A stretch of 5,541 nucleotides of DNA from Planctomycetota bacterium (GTDB lineage: Bacteria > Planctomycetota > SZUA-567 > H5-PLA8 > CALKMO01): contig JAOACM010000315.1 of the NCBI GenBank assembly GCA_026417845.1, positions 1 through 5,541 on the forward strand, in the 5' to 3' direction. Position numbers and translations under genes: made by a program. The notes below the pieces were generated by a model. That model searched no databases and had not been told where the DNA came from. It saw only the letters and a program-made list of their open reading frames with translations. Shown piece by piece: positions 1-5,123 of the stretch (positions are counted from its first letter, which is position 1; each line of letters opens with the position of its first letter).

Positions 1-123
1 CGGCGGAAAGCGCGGCCCGGCTCTGGCGCGCGGCCGTTGGCGGGCGCGAGCCGGTTGTCCGTCCCGCCGCCGGGGGGGGAGAATGCCGGGCGGGAAACGG
101 CGGGCAATGTCAGGGAGATCCGC
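1..123. other. Upstream segment, no gene assigned
   Basis: This is very GC-rich sequence before the first confident gene. The amidohydrolase reading frame stays open right back to base 1, with a possible TTG at 37, but the encoded residues (rich in Arg, Gly, Pro) look like translated non-coding DNA and do not extend the amidohydrolase fold. The other two + frames are also open here, so the tail of an upstream gene could lie in this piece; one frame closes at TAG 155-157. Nothing recognisable could be read. The only functional signal is the AGGGAG Shine-Dalgarno at 112-117. Confidence 0.5.
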
Positions 124-1158
124 ATGGCGAGCACGATGGAATACATCGCCGATATAGACGGCCCGATATACGAGCGCGAGATACTGCCGGCGCTGCCGCC
201 GACGATATTCGACGCGCACCTGCACATCTACGACGCTCCACAGCCCGGCGAATCGTCCGACCCGTCGCAGCCGAAGGTGGTAGAGAGGTATCCGGCCGAG
301 GACGCGGAGGAAAACTTCGTGAGGGCGTTCCCGAAGCACCGTTTCGAGGCCCTGTGGTTCGCAACGCTCGGGGCGGATCGCGACAGGGACGCCGACAACG
401 AATACGTGGCCGGATGCTGCCGCCGCATCCCTGGCCGTTACGGGCTGATGGTCGCAGGGCCGACCGAGAGCGCGGACCGGCTGGAACGCCGCGTACGGGA
501 ACTGGGGATGCTGGGATTCAAACCCTACTGGACGCTAGCCTCGGCCGCCTTCGGAATACCCCAGAACGATGTCACGGTGTTCCAGATGGTATCCGATGCC
601 ATGATTTCGGTCGCCGACCGCCTGGGCCTGATAATAATGCTGCATATTCCGAGGGCCGACCGCCTTTCGGATCCGCTCAACATCGCCCAGGTGCGCGAGC
701 TGTGCCGCCGCGCGCCGAACGCCGTGGTAATCCTGGCGCACGTCGGCAGATCGTACACCCCGGAATCCGTCCGCGACCTGCCGCGCTACGCCGACATCCC
801 TAATCTGTGGGCCGATTTCTCCAACGTCCAGAACTGGGAGGTCATGCGGGAGGTCTTCAGGATATTCGACAGAAGGAAGCTGCTCTACGGCTCCGATTTC
901 CCGGTCGCCCAGACGCGCGGCAAGGTGATCGCCGTAAACGGGCAGCGGCATTTCTTCACGGCAAGGCCCTACAGATGGAGCGTGCACAATCCCGGCCCGG
1001 TCTACCCGATAAGGTGCACGCTTTTCGTTTACGAGATAGTGCGCGAGGCGCTGAAGGCGGCGCGCGAGGCCGGTTTGAGCAAGGAGGAGATACATGACAT
1101 CTTCTACGGAAACGCGAAGCGGCTCGTCGAGGACTTGCGGCGCAGGATCGGCGCCTGA
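124..1158 (+). CDS. Amidohydrolase family protein (amidohydrolase_2 type TIM barrel)
   Basis: A 344-residue metal-dependent hydrolase of the amidohydrolase superfamily, probably cytoplasmic since no signal peptide is visible. ATG 124 was chosen because AGGGAG (112-117) lies 6 nt upstream and the family-like sequence starts just after it; ATG 136 and TTG 37 are weaker alternatives. Visible family signatures in order are the HxH metal motif in FDAHLHIYD (H32, H34), GFKPYW (K133), a strand-end His in IIMLHIP (H174), a second in VILAHVGR (H206), the late Asp in LLYGSDFPV (D258), and the closing IFYGNAKRLV helix typical of the amidohydrolase_2 group. Members of this family hydrolyse lactones or amides or decarboxylate (for example pyrone dicarboxylate lactonase and ACMSD); which of these applies here cannot be read. 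The last 65 nt overlap the aminotransferase gene, indicating an operon. Family assignment is strong; substrate unknown. Confidence 0.88.
   Translation: MASTMEYIADIDGPIYEREILPALPPTIFDAHLHIYDAPQPGESSDPSQPKVVERYPAEDAEENFVRAFPKHRFEALWFATLGADRDRDADNEYVAGCCRRIPGRYGLMVAGPTESADRLERRVRELGMLGFKPYWTLASAAFGIPQNDVTVFQMVSDAMISVADRLGLIIMLHIPRADRLSDPLNIAQVRELCRRAPNAVVILAHVGRSYTPESVRDLPRYADIPNLWADFSNVQNWEVMREVFRIFDRRKLLYGSDFPVAQTRGKVIAVNGQRHFFTARPYRWSVHNPGPVYPIRCTLFVYEIVREALKAAREAGLSKEEIHDIFYGNAKRLVEDLRRRIGA
1081..1087 (+). promoter_or_regulatory. Strong ribosome binding site inside the amidohydrolase gene
   Basis: AAGGAGG lies 6 nt before ATG 1094 and is embedded in amidohydrolase codons that read KEEIHDI. 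It decides the aminotransferase start: in that frame a TGA at 1076-1078 blocks any earlier start, and the next usable codon, GTG 1232, has no comparable site. Ribosomes finishing the amidohydrolase would pass directly over it, which suggests translational coupling (inference). Confidence 0.8.
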
Positions 1159-2542
1159 ACCGTTCTTCCCGCCGGTCCCGCGGGACTGGTGGAAGAGCGG
1201 CCTCGATACCGGGAGGCTGCCGGATATCCGCGTGCCGCCGCCCGGCCCGCGATCCAAGGGGCTGCACGGCAGGATAGCCGGAACGTTCAAGGGCCTATCC
1301 TCGCAGGTGCGCTTGTTCCCCGTGGCTTTCGAGAAGGGTTTCGGCGTCACCCTCACCGACGCGGACGGCAACACGTACCTGGACTTCTCGTCCGGGATAT
1401 ACGTGACCGGCCTGGGACACTGCCATCCGAAAATTTCAGAGGCGGTAGCCCGCTACGCGCGGACGCTGATGAACTGCCACGACTTCACCACCGAAGTCAA
1501 AGTGCGCCTTGTTGAAAAACTGCTGGCCATGCTGCCGGGCGACTTCGGCGGCGTGCAGCTCTACGACAGCGGAACCGTGGCGGTCGAGGCTGGTCTGCGA
1601 GCCGTCAGGGCGGCCACGGGGAAGTGGGAGTTCTTCTCCGGATTCTCGGATTTTCACGGCAAGACGTTCGGCGCGGTAAGCCTGGCCAGGACGAACGTCT
1701 TCTTCGGACCGACCCGCGCTCCGGGATTCCACATGGTGCCGAGATCATACCCATACAGGCCGACGTTCAGGAAGGAAGACGGGAGCGAGGACCTTGATGC
1801 TTACTTCCGCTTTTACGAGCAGTACCTTGTCGAAGGCACCGCTGGAAAGGCCGCCGGATTCGTGCTCGAGCCGATACAGGGATGGGCAGGGTCCATAATC
1901 CCGCATCCGGATTACCTGAGGCGCGTCCGGGAATTCTGCGACAGGCACGGGATGCTGTTCATGGCGGACGAGGTGCTGACATGCTGCGGACGCGCCGGCG
2001 CGATGCTGGCATGCGAACGTTTCGGCGTTATTCCCGATGTCGTTACGCTCGGCAAAGGCTTCGGCAACGGTTTCCCGGTGACGGCGATGTGCGTCCGCAA
2101 GCCCTTCGCTGACGGGATAGACAAGATATCCGCATCCAGCAGCTACGGCGGCAACCCGATGGCCTGCGCGGCCGCGCTGGCCAGCCTGGAGGTCATCGAG
2201 GAGGAAGGCATTCTCGAAAACGTAATGCGGCTCGAGAAGTTCTTCCTCCAGCGGATGCGGCGCATGGCTGACGAACATCCCATAATAGGCGAGGCGCGGG
2301 GGATGGGATGCCTGCTGGGACTGGAACTGGTAAAGGACCGCGCGACGAAGGAGCCGTTTGACGAGGCCGGGAAGCTCGTCTACCAAAAGGCCTTCCGGAA
2401 GGGATTGGCGTGGATCCCGGCCGGACACATACTGCGCATGTCCCCGCCGCTCATAATTGACGAGAAGCTGGCCGCGAAGGGAATGGACATAATAGACGAG
2501 GCAATCGGGGAGACGGAAAAGGAGCTGGGCTTCTCGCGCTGA
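1094..2542 (+). CDS. Class III PLP-dependent aminotransferase
   Basis: A 482-residue class III (omega/acetylornithine/GABA-type) aminotransferase that would move an amino group between a donor and a carbonyl acceptor using PLP. Domain order fits the family: PPPGPRSKGL N-terminal strap (about 47-56), GVTLTDADGNTYLDFSSGI (about 85-103), LGHCHPKI, the phosphate loop YDSGTVAVEA (157-166), the FHG motif (H188), LEPIQGWAG, MADEV with the PLP-pyridine Asp (D292), VTLGKGFGNGFPV with the Schiff-base Lys (K321), and SSSYGGNPMACAAALA. The catalytic set is complete, so it should be active. Oddities are SGTVAVEA where SGxEAVEA is common, ADEVLTCCGRAG where DEVQTGFGRTG is common, and a Pro/Trp-rich extension of roughly 45 residues. 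The first 21 residues (mostly Ser, Thr, Gly, Arg) are encoded inside the amidohydrolase gene in a different frame, so they are probably not part of the fold. Substrate cannot be named. Confidence 0.92.
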   Translation: MTSSTETRSGSSRTCGAGSAPEPFFPPVPRDWWKSGLDTGRLPDIRVPPPGPRSKGLHGRIAGTFKGLSSQVRLFPVAFEKGFGVTLTDADGNTYLDFSSGIYVTGLGHCHPKISEAVARYARTLMNCHDFTTEVKVRLVEKLLAMLPGDFGGVQLYDSGTVAVEAGLRAVRAATGKWEFFSGFSDFHGKTFGAVSLARTNVFFGPTRAPGFHMVPRSYPYRPTFRKEDGSEDLDAYFRFYEQYLVEGTAGKAAGFVLEPIQGWAGSIIPHPDYLRRVREFCDRHGMLFMADEVLTCCGRAGAMLACERFGVIPDVVTLGKGFGNGFPVTAMCVRKPFADGIDKISASSSYGGNPMACAAALASLEVIEEEGILENVMRLEKFFLQRMRRMADEHPIIGEARGMGCLLGLELVKDRATKEPFDEAGKLVYQKAFRKGLAWIPAGHILRMSPPLIIDEKLAAKGMDIIDEAIGETEKELGFSR

Positions 2543-2546
2543 CGGG

Positions 2547-2681
2547 GCGATGCGTATGGAGGCGAGAGGCGCTTAGAGGCAAAAGGAGTGCGCAGACAAA
2601 AGGTGCGCGCAGGCAAAGGGTACGCGCAGGCAAAGGGCGCACGCAGGCGAGAGGCGCGCGCAGGCAAAGGCGCGCAGGGTC
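2547..2681 (+). repeat. 17-nt tandem repeat array (minisatellite)
   Basis: Beginning 5 nt after the aminotransferase stop, a 17-nt unit recurs in strict register: 2547-2563 (diverged), 2564-2580, 2581-2597, 2598-2614, 2615-2631, 2632-2648, 2649-2665, then a shortened unit 2666-2681, possibly followed by one more diverged 17-mer at 2682-2698. The best units read aaagggtacgcgcaggc and aaagggcgcacgcaggc, giving a consensus close to RAAGGNNCGCGCAGGC plus one variable base. The central four copies are the best conserved and the outer ones decay. Seventeen is not a multiple of three and no start or SD precedes it, so it is not coding; the repetitive minus-strand open frames here (Cys-Leu-Arg-Ala-Pro-like peptides) are artefacts. 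Such arrays expand by slippage; any role in 3' mRNA stability or termination is speculative. Confidence 0.85.
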
Positions 2682-2698
2682 GAAAGGCCCCACGGATC

Positions 2699-2905
2699 CG
2701 CGATGATCCGCGGCGAAACGGACTCCGCGGCGCGCGGGCTTTTCGCGGCCGGCGCATCTGCCGTCTGGACGCTACGGCCTCGCCGGCAGACAGGAGGAGG
2801 GGAACGAAAGCCGCCCCGGGCGCGGCCCCGTGGGAACGGCCCGGCCGGCGAAGGGGGCGGTCCGCGGCATGACAATGCCGGATCGGCGGCGCGGAGGAGG
2901 ATTAA
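2699..2905. other. Intergenic stretch without recognisable gene; small hairpin
   Basis: Between the two repeat systems no frame has protein-like sequence with a supported start. Seen directly are a short direct repeat gatccgcg (2695-2702 and 2705-2712) and a compact hairpin CGGCAT-GACA-ATGCCG at 2865-2880 with a perfect 6-bp stem. The hairpin has no following T-run, so it is not a convincing intrinsic terminator. A GGAGGAGG-like run at 2893-2900 resembles a ribosome binding site but no start codon and reading frame follow. Confidence 0.5.
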
Positions 2906-3159
2906 GAGCCTGCCCCAAAAACTTCCCGACGGGCGGTGTGGGTCGCTGAGCGTATAAGCCGAGCGCTGGAAGTTTTCGGACAGGCTCTCAGATCTCGTCC
3001 GAAAACCTCCGGGCGCTGAAGTCGAGATCGCAAACCCATAAGCCCGGCGGCGGCAGGTTTTCGGACAGGTTCTCAGATCCCGTCAGGAAACCTCGCGCCG
3101 GGAAGGCGGTCGGAATCGAGCCGTAAGCTCCGCGCCCGGCGTTTGGGACAGGTTCTCAG
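2906..3159 (+). repeat. Three tandem copies of an ~84-nt hairpin element
   Basis: Copies lie at about 2906-2991, 2992-3076 and 3077-3159. Each ends in GGACAGG(C/T)TCTCAG (2978-2991, 3063-3076, 3146-3159; spacing 85 and 83 nt) and has a TAAGC core in its loop (2955, 3039, 3124). Each folds on itself. Copy 1 pairs gagcctgccccaaaaacttcc (2906-2926) with 2968-2987 over about 20 bp with few mismatches and a 41-nt loop. Copy 2 pairs gtccgaaaacct (2997-3008) perfectly with 3055-3066, extended by ccgggc/gcccgg (3009-3014 with 3042-3047). Copy 3 pairs cgccggg with cccggcg (3096-3102 with 3135-3141) inside weaker outer arms. The arms vary while pairing is largely kept. The arm start GAGCCTGTCC-AAAA resembles terminal inverted repeats of several insertion-sequence families, so a MITE- or REP-like origin is plausible (inference). 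No transposase is present. Confidence 0.85.
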
Positions 3160-3161
3160 GG

Positions 3162-3169
3162 AGGAGGTG
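3162..3169 (+). promoter_or_regulatory. Near-perfect ribosome binding site for the isomerase
   Basis: AGGAGGTG matches the full anti-Shine-Dalgarno complement; the AGGAGG core (3162-3167) ends 6 nt before the GTG at 3174. It supports GTG as the start rather than the in-frame ATG 13 codons later. It begins two bases after the last hairpin repeat ends, so that repeat sits in the 5' leader of the message. Confidence 0.8.
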
Positions 3170-3173
3170 CCGC

Positions 3174-4703
3174 GTGAAAGCGACGAAAAAACCGCGCGTC
3201 GGGCTTCTGCCGCTGATGCTGAAGCTTTACGACAAGGCCTTTCCGGAACTTAAGGCGAAGCAGCGACGGTTCGCCGGGGAGCTGGCGCAGGCCTTCCGCG
3301 ACGACTTCGACATCGAGATTGCCGACGTGTGCAACACGCGGGAGACCGTGGAGGAAGCCGTGAAAGGCTTCGAGCGCGCCGATGTTGACGCGATAGTCGT
3401 ACTGTTTCTGACGTACGCGCCGAGCATGATAGCGGCGCCGGCGCTGCTTCGGACGCCGATCCCCAAGGTGCTGTTCAACACGCAGAAGCTGGAAGCTCTC
3501 GATCCGGACGACCTGCGGAGCGAGCATATACTGGAAAACCACGGGATGCACGGGGTGCAGGACCTGGCAAACGTGCTCAGGCGTTCCGTTTCCCCGGGCC
3601 TTCCATTTCAGGAACCGGGCGCGCCAGCCGGACCCGGTCCGGAAAGTTTCAGGGCCGGATCCGGCGCGGGTACCGGCGCAGGAGGAGTATATTTCGAGGA
3701 CGGGGCGTCGCATCGCGGGTTCGAGATAGTTACCGGACCGTGGCAGGACGAGATGGTCAGGGCCGATGTCGTCCTGTGGGCGAAGGCCGCAATGGTGGCG
3801 AAGGAACTCCGCCGCTGCCGCATTGGTCTGTTCGGATCGGCATTTGAAGGGATGGGCGATTTCGGCCTGGACGATACAGCGTTCCGGATGCAGGTCGGCC
3901 CCGAAATCGCGCGCATACCGCTCACGCGCCTGAGATCCGTCGCCGCCGGGGCGCCGGGGAAGGCGCTTCGCAGACTGGAGTCCGGACTGAGGAAGGATTT
4001 CGATGTTGATCCGAAGATCCGCCGCGCCGACATGGACCGCTCGCTCAGGCTCCTTTACGCATTCAGAAAGATCGCGGCGGAGGAAAAGCTGGACGCGCTG
4101 ACGCTCAACTTCGTCTCATTCGGCGAATCGGGGATATGCGAGACCGTCCCGTTCCTGGCGGCATCAGTGATGCTGGCCGACGGATACGGCTACGGCGGAG
4201 AGGGCGACGCGACCTCGGCGGCATGCGTATACGCCATGGGCCGCCTCCACGGACCGGCCGATTTCACGGAGATGTTCACTATGGATTTCGCCGGCGGCCG
4301 GATTTACATGGCGCACATGGCTGAGTGCAACTGGAGGATGGGCAGGCCCGACAAAAGGCCGGAGCTGATCCTGCGCGAATTCAGGTACGGCGACTGCAAG
4401 CCGTACGTCGCGGTCCGCTCCTCGTGCCGCCCCGGCCCGGTCACGCTCGCCAACCTGACGACCGGCCCCGGGGGGCGTTTTCAGCTTGCCGTCGCCAGGG
4501 CCCGCGTCGAGGACATACCGCCCGTGCCCGGCCAGGAAACTCCGCACTTCTTCATAAAGCCGGAAGGGAACCTGTGCGGCTTCCTTACCCGCTACAGCGA
4601 GGTCGGGGGGTCGCACCATCTGGCGATGGTCTTTGACGATGCGGTCGAGCCGGCGCGGCGCCTTGCAAGGCTGATGGGCTGGCCGTTTTACATAGTGGCC
4701 TGA
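3174..4703 (+). CDS. L-arabinose/L-fucose isomerase superfamily protein (AraA-like)
   Basis: A 509-residue cytoplasmic aldose-ketose isomerase-like protein, about the length of AraA (500 in E. coli). GTG start supported by AGGAGGTG. The N-terminal Rossmann-like part begins PRVGLLPLMLKLYDKAFPEL, followed by DVDAIVVLFLTYAPS and ENHGMHGVQDLANVLRR (about 120-137); the middle domain has RIGLFGSAFEGMGDFGLDD. The C-terminal half carries AraA-type metal-site signatures: SFGES (E318) in the region of the first Glu ligand, GYGYGGEGD (E343), AHMAEC (H381) and EVGGSHHLAM (H481/H482), equivalent by motif to E306, E333, H350 and H450 of E. coli AraA. Presence of the set suggests a functional Mn2+-type site. 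Between 138 and about 182 is a Gly/Ala/Pro-rich stretch that looks inserted. It is far from canonical AraA elsewhere, so the sugar may not be arabinose. Neighbouring genes fit sugar metabolism. Confidence 0.85.
   Translation: MKATKKPRVGLLPLMLKLYDKAFPELKAKQRRFAGELAQAFRDDFDIEIADVCNTRETVEEAVKGFERADVDAIVVLFLTYAPSMIAAPALLRTPIPKVLFNTQKLEALDPDDLRSEHILENHGMHGVQDLANVLRRSVSPGLPFQEPGAPAGPGPESFRAGSGAGTGAGGVYFEDGASHRGFEIVTGPWQDEMVRADVVLWAKAAMVAKELRRCRIGLFGSAFEGMGDFGLDDTAFRMQVGPEIARIPLTRLRSVAAGAPGKALRRLESGLRKDFDVDPKIRRADMDRSLRLLYAFRKIAAEEKLDALTLNFVSFGESGICETVPFLAASVMLADGYGYGGEGDATSAACVYAMGRLHGPADFTEMFTMDFAGGRIYMAHMAECNWRMGRPDKRPELILREFRYGDCKPYVAVRSSCRPGPVTLANLTTGPGGRFQLAVARARVEDIPPVPGQETPHFFIKPEGNLCGFLTRYSEVGGSHHLAMVFDDAVEPARRLARLMGWPFYIVA
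3583..3686 (+). other. Palindrome-rich in-frame insert within the isomerase gene
   Basis: This segment encodes the low-complexity linker of the isomerase (residues about 138-171; Gly, Ala, Pro, Ser). Its DNA holds stacked inverted repeats: gttcc/ggaac (3583-3587 with 3611-3615), ccggac-ccg-gtccgg (3628-3642) and the perfect 12-nt palindrome gccggatccggc (3654-3665), plus the direct repeat ccggcgc (3661-3667 and 3673-3679). Flanking protein sequence (NVLRR before, VTGPWQDEMVRADVVLWAKAA after) reads as normal family sequence, so the insert probably loops out of the fold. An in-frame repeat-element insertion or local expansion is an inference. Confidence 0.45.
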
Positions 4704-4734
4704 GATAGCGCGGTCGGGGCGGACGGCGGGCCTG

Positions 4735-5059
4735 CCCGGCCCATCCCGGCAATTTGTTTGGCGCGCCCATAACGTGGCGGGGCGGAGCGGGCAGGGCGGA
4801 CCCATTTGTAGTGGCGCCATAGATGTCCCGCCGGACGGTTACGTTGTCCCGGTCCGGCACGCAATACAAATGGCGACCGCCAGCAGAACGCGGCAAGCGT
4901 AATTGTTTGCCACCCCCTGATGTCGGGACACAACGGACGGAGCGCATCCGTTTCCCGTGGCGCGCCCCTGTCGCCCCGGTTCGTGCGCGCCACCGATGAT
5001 AGCCGCTACCAGGGAGCGGTACGCAATTACCGGCAAACAATTACCCGGCCCGTGCCGGG
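4735..5059. repeat. Inverted-repeat-bounded intergenic element (MITE-like or structured RNA)
   Basis: This fills most of the 420-nt gap between the isomerase and the oxidoreductase. The left end 4735-4763 and the reverse complement of the right end 5031-5059 match at 21 of 29 positions without gaps, including a shared TTGTTTG core. Inside are gtaattgtttgcc (4899-4911), perfectly inverted at 5032-5044; ccatttgta/tacaaatgg (4802-4810 with 4865-4873), enclosing gccggac/gtccggc (4830-4836 with 4852-4858); aacgga/tccgtt (4932-4937 with 4947-4952); ccgct/agcgg (5003-5007 with 5015-5019); and cccggc/gccggg (5044-5049 with 5054-5059). GGCGCGCCC occurs twice (4760-4768, 4959-4967). No + strand gene with a supported start is present and no target-site duplication is clear. 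The flanks 4704-4734 and 5060-5114 show nothing definite. Confidence 0.55.
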
Positions 5060-5123
5060 GAAAGCCGGGAGCATACGGGGAGCGGGGGCTTGTGGCCGCC
5101 CGCGGAGATACTACGGAGGCGGA

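Noticed and set aside
37..123. N-terminal extension of the amidohydrolase from TTG 37
   Set aside because: The extra 29 residues are Arg/Gly/Pro-rich and unlike the family, and TTG 37 lacks a good ribosome binding site, whereas ATG 124 has AGGGAG 6 nt upstream.
535..1374. 279-codon open frame on the minus strand
   Set aside because: It is antisense to the amidohydrolase and aminotransferase, whose family motifs are unmistakable; long antisense frames are expected in DNA this GC-rich.
1745..2428. 227-codon open frame on the minus strand
   Set aside because: It lies wholly antisense to the aminotransferase catalytic domain and shows no recognisable protein motifs.
2380..2875. Overlapping minus-strand frames with repeated Leu-Arg-Ala-Pro peptides
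   Set aside because: The repetitive peptide arises from the 17-nt tandem array read in shifting frames; there is no start signal or domain.
2547..3159. CRISPR array
   Set aside because: The 17-nt units are contiguous without spacers, and the 84-nt units are whole imperfect hairpins rather than identical repeats separated by unique spacers; no cas gene is present.
4727..4760. Intrinsic terminator after the isomerase
   Set aside because: A short CGGG/CCCG stem (4727-4738) is followed only by a broken T-tract (aatttgttt at 4751-4759) 12 nt later, so it is too weak to call.
4974..5046. tRNA-like GGTTCG sequence and adjacent small stems
   Set aside because: No acceptor stem, anticodon arm or complete cloverleaf can be assembled around the GGTTCG.
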